A DNA stretch of 64,000 nucleotides, taken from assembly GCF_003201975.1 (NCBI RefSeq), contig NZ_QJJQ01000009.1, forward strand, positions 1 through 64,000, read 5' to 3'. The notes beneath the pieces are model-generated. The model was not told where the DNA came from and made no database searches. It saw nothing but the letters and a program-made list of their open reading frames with translations. Positions 1 to 7,595 of the stretch are shown here, one piece after another. Position 1 is the first letter of the stretch; every line of letters begins with the position of its first letter. Source of the stretch: Pseudogracilibacillus auburnensis (GTDB lineage: Bacteria; Bacillota; Bacilli; Bacillales; Amphibacillaceae). The position numbers and the translations under genes are program-made.

Positions 1-155
1 ATCCCTAACGTAAAAAAGAAATAATCATCAACCGTAGGAACTACGGAGATAGCTTGGTGTATAAGAGAAACCACTGTGGGTAGTGTATGCCACCACTCTC
101 AAGTATGCTCTGTTCCCAAGAATCTCGTGACTTTAGTCAGGAGAGGTTCAAAAGC
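1..155 (+). mobile_element. Decayed IS200/IS605 (IS1341-type) right end with omegaRNA-like tail
   Basis: No transposase or TnpB reading frame is present, but the sequence has the look of the 3' end of a tnpB element. There is a short perfect hairpin CCGTAG-gaa-CTACGG at 32-46, a run through 'gatagcttgg', and a terminal hairpin built on CTCGTGAC/GTCAGGAG ending in GGTTCAA near 151. The same terminal block recurs at about 6424-6455. TnpB elements end in such structured sequence that also forms the guide-RNA scaffold. The left part lies outside the window, so a complete element upstream cannot be excluded. Confidence 0.5.
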
Positions 156-197
156 TTCACTTAACTAATGAACTATTTATGGAATAAAATTGCTTAA

Positions 198-794
198 CTA
201 GCTTAAAAATCGAATATGTTTTAGTTGTGTTTTAATTCTGTCCAATCGTTTCCATAACTTATTTCTGTTGTCGGGTAGTAAATGAATGTCAGACATGGAG
301 GCAATTGTTTCTGCTACCCTTTCAATTGTCATATTTTCCGTATCAATTCGATGTTGAAAAATATTATTTGATAACCCTTGCATACATCTATCTATTTGTT
401 GTGCCCCCCAGGAATTCTTTCCCTCTCCTCTACTGCGTAATCTCTTCTGTAAAGTTTCCTTGGAAGCCCATAGCACAAAATGTTTAACTATCACTTTATC
501 GTTTCTTAGTTTACCAACGATTTCTTCAAAATAATGAGGATTGACTATGGTCATTGGCACAATGATAACTCCATCATATTCGTTTTCCATATAGTTCAAA
601 AGGATGTAATTTAACTCACGCCAGACACAATAATCTTGGAAATCTCCCTTATAAATTTCTTTTGGCATATTCTTACCTATAAAAAAACCAATGTTTTCTG
701 GATCATACACAAATGAATTAGGGATTCTTCTATGTAATTCGTATGAAGCCTGAGTTTTTCCCGAACCAAAAGCACCATTAACCCAAATAATCAA
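198..794 (-). CDS. tmrB: TmrB-like P-loop ATPase (tunicamycin resistance family)
   Basis: The 198-residue product begins with a Walker A loop GAFGSGKT (residues 7-14) and runs at the usual length of B. subtilis TmrB (about 197 aa). The stretches YDPENIGFFI, VPMTIVNPHYF and EGKNSWGAQQIDRC are the conserved TmrB blocks. In B. subtilis the protein is an ATP-binding, membrane-associated factor that gives tunicamycin resistance, probably by binding the drug. The start is TTG at 794, preceded by CAGGTGA at proper spacing. It stands alone between an IS remnant and mbl, read away from mbl, which suggests an acquired gene. Assignment of the family is firm; resistance itself is inferred. Confidence 0.85.
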   Translation of the reverse strand: MIIWVNGAFGSGKTQASYELHRRIPNSFVYDPENIGFFIGKNMPKEIYKGDFQDYCVWRELNYILLNYMENEYDGVIIVPMTIVNPHYFEEIVGKLRNDKVIVKHFVLWASKETLQKRLRSRGEGKNSWGAQQIDRCMQGLSNNIFQHRIDTENMTIERVAETIASMSDIHLLPDNRNKLWKRLDRIKTQLKHIRFLS

Positions 795-1220
795 TTAAAT
801 CACCTGTTTCTTTTAATGACGTTCATCTGTTAAATTATTCCACATCATAATTCGAAGACTTGACACAGCGTAAGTCATCACTATAAATATCTTTTTCCAG
901 TATGTCAAAACCTTTTACGATATTAGATTATTTTAATTTTCCCACAACATATCACTCGTATTTGGTTTATACATCTATGGTACTGTTGTTTTACTTAATT
1001 TTCCACCAGACGCAAAGATGAATAAAAGGGCATAAATCAATGATGGGAACCATCTACCTAGGCACTTTACCCTATGTGTGACAAAAAATTCAAATAAGTT
1101 GATTTTTATTATAGTTTTTGCAGTATATTGTATAACTTTGTGGTAGAATGTAATGTTAGAAGTACATCATTTTACAGGCGTGAAATTGTGATCGATCTGT
1201 GTTAGGAGGACTAAGGATTA
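795..1220. other. Intergenic region between tmrB and mbl
   Basis: About 425 bases without a convincing gene. A plus-strand TTGACA (860) with TATAAA (882) at 16-base spacing resembles a SigA promoter reading toward mbl, but it is 330 bases away. An AGGAGG site at 1204-1209 serves mbl. No spoIIID frame, the usual upstream neighbour of mbl in Bacillus, is visible here. Confidence 0.4.
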
Positions 1221-2222
1221 ATGTTTTCGAGAGATATTGGAATAGACCTTGGAACAGCGAATGTTTTGATTCATGTAAAAGGGAAAGGAATTGTATTAAA
1301 TGAGCCAGCTGTTGTTGCGATGGACCGGACGCAAGGTAAGGTACTAGCAGTTGGTGAGGAAGCTTATCTTATGGTTGGGAGAACACCAGGAAATATTGAA
1401 GCGATTCGACCATTAAAAGACGGTGTCATTGCAGATTTTGATGTAACGGAAGCGATGCTAAAACATTTTATTACTAAAATTAATGTTCGTGGGTTCTTAT
1501 CGAAGCCAAGAATGCTAATTTGTTGCCCGACAAATATTACGAAAGTAGAGCAAAAAGCGATTAAGGAAGCAGCTGAAAAGTCTGGTGGTCGAAAAGTGTA
1601 TTTGGAAGAAGAGCCAAAAGTAGCAGCGATTGGTGCGGGAATGGAAATTTTCCAACCGAGCGGGAATATGGTAATTGATATCGGCGGAGGAACGACAGAT
1701 GTTGCGGTATTATCTATGGGTGATATTGTAACAGCAGAATCAATTAAACTTGCTGGAGACACTTTTGATCACGATATTTTGCATTATATTAAGCAAAAAT
1801 ACAAATTACTTATCGGTGAACGGACGGCAGAAGATATTAAGATTACAGTTGGAACAGCCTTTAAAGGTGCGCGAAACGAGCAAATTGATATTCGTGGACG
1901 TGATATGGTAAGTGGTTTACCACGCACGATTACTGTTCATTCAGAAGAGATTGAGGAAGCACTCCGTGAGTCTGTTTCCCTAATTGTTCAAGCGGCTAAA
2001 TCAGTTCTTGAGCGTACACCACCAGAATTATCAGCAGATATTATCGATCGCGGTGTTATTTTAACAGGCGGTGGCGCAATGATTCATGGAATAGATCAAT
2101 TACTTGCAGAAGAGTTGAAAGTTCCTGTATTAATTGCGGAAGAGCCTATGAATTGTGTAGCAAAAGGGACAGGAATAATGCTATCGAACATCGACAAAAT
2201 TGATAAAGTAAAAATTGGTTAA
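1221..2222 (+). CDS. mbl: Mbl, MreB-like actin-type cell-shape protein
   Basis: A 333-residue actin-fold ATPase that polymerises under the membrane and steers the elongation machinery of the lateral wall. Phosphate loops are visible: DIGIDLGTAN at the N-terminus (about residues 5-14), DIGGGTTDVAVLS near 155-168, and LTGGGAMIHG near 286-295. Length equals the family. The identification as Mbl rather than MreB or MreBH rests on the next two genes (flhO, flhP), which follow mbl in Bacillus. ATG at 1221 has a strong AGGAGG upstream. The coding sequence looks intact. Confidence 0.95.
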   Translation: MFSRDIGIDLGTANVLIHVKGKGIVLNEPAVVAMDRTQGKVLAVGEEAYLMVGRTPGNIEAIRPLKDGVIADFDVTEAMLKHFITKINVRGFLSKPRMLICCPTNITKVEQKAIKEAAEKSGGRKVYLEEEPKVAAIGAGMEIFQPSGNMVIDIGGGTTDVAVLSMGDIVTAESIKLAGDTFDHDILHYIKQKYKLLIGERTAEDIKITVGTAFKGARNEQIDIRGRDMVSGLPRTITVHSEEIEEALRESVSLIVQAAKSVLERTPPELSADIIDRGVILTGGGAMIHGIDQLLAEELKVPVLIAEEPMNCVAKGTGIMLSNIDKIDKVKIG

Positions 2223-2358
2223 TCGAACATTTATTTTCATCATTCAAATGATACAAAACAATATAAAAAACACATTATCATAACAATGCTAATCAAACAT
2301 TACAATATAACAAGCAAATTGCATGTGAAAATAATTAGTTCAAGAAAGGGTGATTCAC

Positions 2359-3177
2359 TTGTTACGAGGATTTTATACTGCAGCAAGTGGAATGATTGCA
2401 CAACAACGTAATCAAGAAATGATTTCCAATAATTTAGCGAATGTGAACACACCTGGTTTTAAAGCAGATCAGGCTACATTGCGCTCTTTTCCTGAATTAC
2501 TTATGAAGCAAATGGGGACAAAATCAGTGCCAACAACTAATGGGCTCCAACTAAAAGAAAATCGAACAATTGGTAGCTTAAGCACAGGAGTTTATGCACA
2601 AGAGTCCATTCCGAACTTCCAACAAGGTCCAATTAGGGAAACTGGTATGATAACGGATCTTGCCATTGTAGATGGAGAAAAACCCGAAGAAACGGGAGGT
2701 ATCTTTTTCTCTGTTGCAAATGATAATGGTGACATTCGTTATACGCGAAACGGTAACTTTACAGTTGATGGCGAGGGATTCTTGACGACAAATGAAGGCC
2801 ATTATGTGCTAGATCAGGCAGGTAATCCAATCCAAACAAACGGACTTGACTTTGTCGTTACAACAAATGGAATGGTGCAATTTGAGGATGGAAATGCTTT
2901 GCTTGGAATTGTTTATATTGCAAATGCGAATGACTTAGTAAAAGAAGGGAATTTACTTAGCGCGGACGAAGCAGGCGTTGAGGCAGAAGATCCAGCAACA
3001 GCAGGTGCAAATTTTTCTGTGTTACAACAAACATTAGAAAGTTCAAATGTCAATCCATTACAAGCGATGACAGAAATGATGCAAGCATATCGTACATTTG
3101 AACAAAATCAACGAGTACTCAAGACATACGATGAGAGCATGGGAAAAGCAGTAAATGAAATAGGACGTTTAGGATAG
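2359..3177 (+). CDS. flhO: Flagellar rod/hook-basal body protein FlhO
   Basis: A 272-residue FlgG/FlgF-type axial protein of the flagellar rod. The N-terminal signature LRGFYTAASGMIAQQRN...NNLANVNTPGFKAD is the rod/hook Pfam motif, and the C-terminal helix (MTEMMQAYRTFEQNQRVLKTYDE) is the matching FlgBB C-terminal domain. The start chosen is TTG at 2359, because the AAAGGGTGA Shine-Dalgarno (2345-2353) lies just before it; a GTG at 2350 lies inside that site and is rejected. It sits 136 bases after mbl and its stop overlaps the ribosome site of flhP, so the pair is co-translated. Confidence 0.92.
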   Translation: MLRGFYTAASGMIAQQRNQEMISNNLANVNTPGFKADQATLRSFPELLMKQMGTKSVPTTNGLQLKENRTIGSLSTGVYAQESIPNFQQGPIRETGMITDLAIVDGEKPEETGGIFFSVANDNGDIRYTRNGNFTVDGEGFLTTNEGHYVLDQAGNPIQTNGLDFVVTTNGMVQFEDGNALLGIVYIANANDLVKEGNLLSADEAGVEAEDPATAGANFSVLQQTLESSNVNPLQAMTEMMQAYRTFEQNQRVLKTYDESMGKAVNEIGRLG

Positions 3178-3189
3178 GAGGGATAATGT

Positions 3190-4017
3190 ATGTCACTTAG
3201 AGCGATGGGACAGGCCGCTGTTACGATGAATCAACTACAACAACAAATGGATATGATTGGTCATAACCTAGCAAATAGTCAAACGGCTGGATATAAATCA
3301 AGACAATCGGAGTTTTCAAGTTTACTTTTTCAGCAAATAAATAATGTATCTGATCCAGAAAATGCTCGGGGACGGCAGACACCAGATGGAATTAGAGTTG
3401 GAGCAGGAGCAAGGCTCGGTGCAATTAATCATAACTTATCCCTCGGTTCCATTCAGACGACAGACCGTGATTTGGATACGATGTTACTGAACGAAAATCA
3501 TTTTTTTCAAATTCAAGTAGAAGAAAATGGAGAACAAGAAGTTCGTTATACTCGTGATGGATCATTTTACTTACAGCCTGTTGGTGAGGACGTTATACTC
3601 GTAACAAAGGATGGTCATCCAGTTTACGGAGCAAATGGGCCAATTCAGTTCAGAGCTAATTTTGACTCTATTCATATAACTGAAAATGGTGAAGTTTTTG
3701 TTAAACAGGGAACGCAAAATGAATATGCTGGAACAGTTGCTATCGCAGAAATGAATAATCCAAGAATTTTAGAAGCATCAGGTGATAATTTATTCCGTCT
3801 ACCTAATTTAGCTGCATTAGGGCTTAATTTTGATACTATTGTTCAAGCGGCGCCAGCTAATACTGCTTTAATACAAAGTCGTGCACTTGAAATGTCAAAT
3901 GTCGGTATCCAGGAGCAGATGACACAATTAATTAATGCACAGCGGTCTTATCAATTTAACTCAAGAACGATATCGATGGTCGATCAAATGCAAGGTTTAA
4001 TTAACCAAGTACGTTAA
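3190..4017 (+). CDS. flhP: Flagellar rod/hook-basal body protein FlhP
   Basis: A 275-residue paralogue of FlhO. It has the same arrangement: N-terminal helix with MNQLQQQMDMIGHNLAN followed by TAGYKSRQ, a beta-rich middle, and a C-terminal helix ending in AQRSYQFNSRTISMVDQM. These proteins build the distal rod of the Gram-positive flagellum. The RBS AGGAGGGA overlaps the flhO stop codon and the ATG at 3190 follows; a nearer ATG at 3186 is out of frame. Two such genes next to mbl is the standard Bacillus arrangement. Confidence 0.92.
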   Translation: MSLRAMGQAAVTMNQLQQQMDMIGHNLANSQTAGYKSRQSEFSSLLFQQINNVSDPENARGRQTPDGIRVGAGARLGAINHNLSLGSIQTTDRDLDTMLLNENHFFQIQVEENGEQEVRYTRDGSFYLQPVGEDVILVTKDGHPVYGANGPIQFRANFDSIHITENGEVFVKQGTQNEYAGTVAIAEMNNPRILEASGDNLFRLPNLAALGLNFDTIVQAAPANTALIQSRALEMSNVGIQEQMTQLINAQRSYQFNSRTISMVDQMQGLINQVR

Positions 4018-4164
4018 AGTGAAAGAAGCGTGTTTTTTCTTGTTTTAAGTGTCAAAAGTAGGTATAGTCTTGTGAGAAACTAATTGATCTTAAGAGAAAG
4101 ATCAAGATGAATATTTACAACTATTTAACAACTTAGTTAGATAGGGAATTAAGGTGACTTGAAG

Positions 4165-4425
4165 ATGGTAGCAAATTCAGTAAGAGAAGAAAAGCATGAA
4201 GAAGTGAAAACAAAAGAAAAATCAAGAAGAAAACGTAAGACAAAACTGCGAACTCGTAAATTTCCAATTTGGTTACGTATTATTGTAGTGTTATTGTTGT
4301 TTGCAGGTTGTTTAGTGTTAGGTTTAATGGTTGGATATGGCGTTATTGGTGATGGTACTCCAACAGAAGTATTAGAAAAAAGTACGTGGCAACATATAGT
4401 AGATATTATAAATAAAGAAAAATAA
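4165..4425 (+). CDS. EpuA-family small membrane protein (often named 'RNA polymerase subunit beta')
   Basis: An 86-residue protein with a strongly basic N-terminal third (KSRRKRKTKLRTRK, about residues 20-33), one transmembrane helix (about 36-58) and a short outer tail ending TWQHIVDIINKEK. This matches the EpuA family (DUF/PF11772 type), which databases often mislabel as DNA-directed RNA polymerase subunit beta. It usually lies between flhP and fabZ in Bacillaceae, as here. ATG at 4165 is preferred because AAGGTGA (4151-4157) is seven bases upstream; a TTG at 4159 is too close. The function is not known. Confidence 0.75.
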   Translation: MVANSVREEKHEEVKTKEKSRRKRKTKLRTRKFPIWLRIIVVLLLFAGCLVLGLMVGYGVIGDGTPTEVLEKSTWQHIVDIINKEK

Positions 4426-4615
4426 TTTGGGTATCAAGACTTTCCTAATTGATGAAAGTCCATCAGATTGACAAAAAAATTTGTTATTGGCAAGTTTTTT
4501 AATAAATAAGGTGATTTCCGTCTTTTCTCCCATTTGCTTTCATAGCCCTTTTACTAAGTGTTAGTAAGTTTGTAACCCTATTCATACAATTTATGTTGAA
4601 AAGAGAGGCTAAATC

Positions 4616-5038
4616 ATGTTAGATATTCAGCAAATAAAAGATATTATTCCTCATCGATATCCATTTTTGTTAGTGGACAAAGTCATAGAAATGGAAACGG
4701 GAAAACGAGTCGTTGGATTAAAAAACGTTTCAGCAAACGAGCCTTTTTTCGCTGGACACTTTCCTGACTATCCAGTTATGCCTGGTGTATTAATTTTAGA
4801 AGCATTAGCTCAGGTCGGGGCAATTGCTGTCTTAGATATGGAGCAAAACAAAGGAAAAATTGGTTTTTTGGCTGGTGTTGATAAATGTCGTTTTAAAAGA
4901 CAGGTAAAACCTGGAGATCAGCTCCGCTTAGAAGTTGAGATTATCCGGATGAAAGGACCAATTGGAAAAGGGAAGGGAATTGCGACTATTGATGGAGAAG
5001 TAGCATGTGAAGCTGAAATTACATTTGCAATTAAATAG
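4616..5038 (+). CDS. fabZ: 3-hydroxyacyl-[acyl-carrier-protein] dehydratase FabZ
   Basis: A 140-residue hotdog-fold dehydratase of type II fatty acid synthesis, removing water from 3-hydroxyacyl-ACP. The FabZ hallmarks are all present: [11 protein letters not shown] near the N-terminus, the catalytic His in [13 protein letters not shown] (about residue 48) and the catalytic Glu in [11 protein letters not shown] (about residue 62). Length is exactly that of the family. A GAGAGG ribosome site precedes the ATG, and a strong terminator follows the stop. In Bacillus (ywpB) it is likewise downstream of flhP. Confidence 0.95.
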   Translation: MLDIQQIKDIIPHRYPFLLVDKVIEMETGKRVVGLKNVSANEPFFAGHFPDYPVMPGVLILEALAQVGAIAVLDMEQNKGKIGFLAGVDKCRFKRQVKPGDQLRLEVEIIRMKGPIGKGKGIATIDGEVACEAEITFAIK

Positions 5039-5064
5039 AAGAAAATAAAAACTCATTTTCTTAG

Positions 5065-5108
5065 AGAGAAGATCGTTGAAAAGTCAGTTCTACGATCTTC
5101 TCTTTTTT
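5065..5108 (+). terminator. Rho-independent terminator after fabZ
   Basis: A 12-bp perfect stem AGAGAAGATCGT (5065-5076) pairs with ACGATCTTCTCT (5092-5103), followed by a T run. It ends the mbl-fabZ block. Confidence 0.9.
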
Positions 5109-5159
5109 GTACTAGGAAAATTTTTTATCAAAAATAGTCATGTCCTGCTTCAAAGAAAT

Positions 5160-5262
5160 AGGGGACGTCTTTTGCGCCACAAATGGCTTTGCGGGTGGAT
5201 CGAGGGTCAGCGCAGTTCCGTCATGTTGTGCTATTACCTGCGCGACGGCTTGTACTTTTGTT
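5160..5262. repeat. GC-richer degenerate dispersed repeat (copy 1)
   Basis: This stretch is clearly richer in G and C than its surroundings. Read on the minus strand it contains 'actgcgctga' followed by a CCATTTGTGGCGC-like block, similar in order to 'actgcgctga ... CATTTGGGACCGCC' at about 60250-60290. It is probably a decayed copy of a dispersed intergenic element rather than a gene. The similarity was judged by eye only. Confidence 0.35.
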
Positions 5263-5388
5263 CGTTGCAGGTGTTTTTTGATGCATCCTTCACCTATATA
5301 TTAACCAACGGATTTTCAATTATCGAGTATTACCGTAAAAAAATTGGTTAAGCTAAAAGGGAATAAATGATGTAGGGAGGGATAATTT

Positions 5389-5664
5389 GTGTTAAAAAGA
5401 ATTTTTGTCGCCATGTTAGCACTTACGTTTATTACTGGATGTGCAAATCCATTAGATAATAATAATAACAACAATGATCAAACTCCAAACCAGGCGCCGA
5501 CAAATGATAATATAGATCGGAATAATGATCTAAATCGAAACAATAATATGAACAACAATAATCGTAACAATGATATGAATAACGACAACTTAAATCGTAA
5601 TCAGATGGACGATAATTTAGGGCCAAATGATGATTTAGGACCAAACAATAATAATGTCCGTTAA
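5389..5664 (+). CDS. Small Asn-rich lipoprotein
   Basis: The 91-residue product has a lipoprotein signal peptide with lipobox FITGC (Cys18). The mature part is almost entirely low complexity: Asn about half of residues with Asp, Arg, Met and Leu, in irregular NNN, RNND and LGPNDD repeats. It is expected to be anchored to the outer face of the membrane. GTG at 5389 is preceded by GGGAGGG. A terminator follows directly, so it is a one-gene unit. Similar Asn/Asp-rich lipoproteins occur in spore formers, but no specific family is recognised. Confidence 0.75.
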   Translation: MLKRIFVAMLALTFITGCANPLDNNNNNNDQTPNQAPTNDNIDRNNDLNRNNNMNNNNRNNDMNNDNLNRNQMDDNLGPNDDLGPNNNNVR

Positions 5665-5671
5665 CAAATAA

Positions 5672-5719
5672 AATAAGAATGCCCCCTTACTAAAACAAAG
5701 GCATTCTTATTGTTTTTTT
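5672..5719 (+). terminator. Rho-independent terminator after the Asn-rich lipoprotein gene
   Basis: Perfect 12-bp stem AATAAGAATGCC (5672-5683) / GGCATTCTTATT (5700-5711) followed by seven T. It can also act for the converging gene at 5733. Confidence 0.9.
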
Positions 5720-5732
5720 GTAAGGCAATACC

Positions 5733-5921
5733 TTAAATGGAAGTGTCAAACAATCCTCCATGAGTAGGGTGAGGCGCTTGAGCTGTCGACTGCTCCAACA
5801 TTTCAACTAATTGCTCCCCTTGTTGTTGCACTAATTGCTTCGTTTGATTCATTACTGCAAGACTTGCATCCATACGTAGCTGATTATTATTCAAAATAAT
5901 CGACATTGCTGCAATATCCAT
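5733..5921 (-). CDS. YjfB-family putative motility protein
   Basis: A 62-residue peptide. MDIAAMSI at the start, a helical middle (AVMNQTKQLVQQQGEQLVEML) and a short HPTHGG-containing tail match the YjfB-like family (PF14070), annotated as putative motility proteins and often under SigD control. The start ATG at 5921 has a near-perfect AGGAGGG site. Its location close to flagellar genes agrees with a motility link, but the biochemical role is unknown. Confidence 0.8.
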   Translation of the reverse strand: MDIAAMSIILNNNQLRMDASLAVMNQTKQLVQQQGEQLVEMLEQSTAQAPHPTHGGLFDTSI

Positions 5922-6302
5922 CTTTTCCCTCCTACCTTTAGACTATACTCATACCATAACATAAGCACTAGGTAATTTTAAGTAAAAAATTAAGTCTATT
6001 CGCTATACAGATATAATTTAGACATATAACGTATTGTTTCTTAACTATTTGCCATACTTTACATTGAACTAAAAATTTACTAAATAGAAAAAAGTTGTAT
6101 AAAAAGAACTCTAAACTATATTTAGCATCCAATTGAATCACCTACCCGTAAAAACATGTAACTTATGAGAAACATACAGCCATTCAATTAAAAGGCAAAT
6201 CTAACATCTTTGTTAAAACCTCGGTGAACCAATTTGACTTGCAAATAGAAAGGTCAAGTCAAGCCATTGGTTATTTTCCAAGATATTTTTTTATGAATTA
6301 GC
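5922..6302. other. AT-rich intergenic region
   Basis: No gene or clear regulatory structure is seen. It separates the YjfB gene from the IS remnant. Confidence 0.4.
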
Positions 6303-6456
6303 CGAGAACACTCGCAACTTCAGTCGTACAGGGCTTCAGTAGAGTCACAGCTTTAGCTATCTTAATCAACCGACATAGGTTAAACCTGGATAAAAATACC
6401 GTAACCCTAGTATGCCCCCTTAAAGAATCTCGTGACCTAGTCATGAGAAGTTCAAG
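6303..6456 (+). mobile_element. Second decayed IS200/IS605-type right end
   Basis: The terminal block AAGAATCTCGTGAC...GTCATGAGAAGTTCAA (6423-6455) matches the end of the remnant at 120-151 with few changes, including the stem TGAC/GTCA and the final TTCAA. Upstream structure is more eroded than in the first copy. No tnpA or tnpB frame is left. A short minus-strand frame across this interval is considered an accident. Confidence 0.45.
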
Positions 6457-6735
6457 CCACAATAAAATATGTTTACGCATTTGATTTCATTTAGCAGATA
6501 GGAAAGTAAAATTCTCCCGAAATGAAACGTTAGTTCTCACTGGTAAATGCTAGGTGATAAGCAAAGGTTTCATATAATAATTAACTTTTGGTTAGGACAT
6601 TTACGTAATAAATTTTCTACATCAATTGTTCCAGTTTCTTCATCATTGTACATAACCAAATTCTTTCATAACTCAACTGATGGGTGTATGATAGTAAAGG
6701 GTATATTTTTAATTCTTATATTTGGAGGTCATCGC

Positions 6736-7593
6736 ATGCGTAAACTGTTATTTTCTGCATTTATTCTACTTATATTATTACTTTTTTCAGCTTGTAATGA
6801 ACCAGAAGAAGAAAATAAAAACGAAGAAATTATTACACCTGTGGAAACAGCAAAAGTCAAAACAGGTGATTTCATTATTGAAAAAGTAATATATGGACAG
6901 ATTTCACCAGTGAAGCAAACTCCAATTATTGTGCAACAACCTGGAGAAATTACTTCTTTAAAAGTTGAAAATGGCGATGAAGTAAAAAAAGAAAATCACC
7001 TTGCAACAATTAAATCACAGATGGGAAGTCAAACAATCTATGCACCGAATGACGGTGAAATTGCCCATCTTCATGTACAAGAAGGATCCTTTCAATCGAA
7101 TGAAGAACCGCTTATGATGATTGTTGACTTAGATACATTAAAAATTTCTTTTACTGTAACACCGACGGTTCTCGATCAATTTAAAAAAGACGATAAGATA
7201 AAAGTGCTTATTGATGATCAGCATGTTGAGGCAATTGTTTTAGCAATTGATACGCTGCCAAATGATACTGGACAATTCCTAATAGAAGCCGAATTAGATA
7301 ATGAAGATCGCCATATTATACCTGGAATGACTGGGAAAATAGTCGCCACAGATAAAAAGGTCAAAGATACAATCATTGTCCCGACAGAGGCAATTATGAA
7401 GGAAAGTGATGAATCATTTGTTTACATTGTAAACGGTGATGTTGCTGAAAAAATAACAATTGAAATAAAAGAAACACAGTCTGAAGAAACAGCGATTAAG
7501 GCTGACTTGAAAAAAGGGGATCAAGTCATTATTAATGGGCAATTTACTTTATCCGACAATAGTAAAGTTGAAGTTGTAAAGGAAGGTAAATAA
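6736..7593 (+). CDS. RND efflux periplasmic-adaptor-type lipoprotein (HlyD/MFP family)
   Basis: The 285-residue product begins with a lipoprotein signal (lipobox FSAC, Cys20). It then has a barrel-sandwich hybrid (PVKQTPIIVQQPGEITSLKV...GDEVKKENHLATI, repeated as APNDGEIAHLHVQEGS) and a beta-barrel with VPTEAIMKESDESFVYIV. It is the membrane-fusion partner of the RND pump encoded two bases downstream. ATG at 6736 is chosen over a farther in-frame start at 6547 because TTTGGAGG lies just before it and the signal peptide begins there. In Gram-positives this protein is thought to sit on the outer leaflet. Confidence 0.88.
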   Translation: MRKLLFSAFILLILLLFSACNEPEEENKNEEIITPVETAKVKTGDFIIEKVIYGQISPVKQTPIIVQQPGEITSLKVENGDEVKKENHLATIKSQMGSQTIYAPNDGEIAHLHVQEGSFQSNEEPLMMIVDLDTLKISFTVTPTVLDQFKKDDKIKVLIDDQHVEAIVLAIDTLPNDTGQFLIEAELDNEDRHIIPGMTGKIVATDKKVKDTIIVPTEAIMKESDESFVYIVNGDVAEKITIEIKETQSEETAIKADLKKGDQVIINGQFTLSDNSKVEVVKEGK

Positions 7594-7595
7594 TC

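Noticed and set aside
860-887. TTGACA-16-TATAAA as the mbl promoter
   Set aside because: It is more than 330 bases from mbl and nothing else supports it; mentioned only in the intergenic note.
5076-5351. A 91-codon plus-strand open frame after fabZ
   Set aside because: It starts inside a strong terminator stem, has no ribosome site and an odd amino-acid make-up; the DNA is better explained as a dispersed repeat.
6298-6480. A 60-codon minus-strand frame
   Set aside because: It lies wholly over the decayed IS200/IS605-type end, with no start signals or family resemblance.
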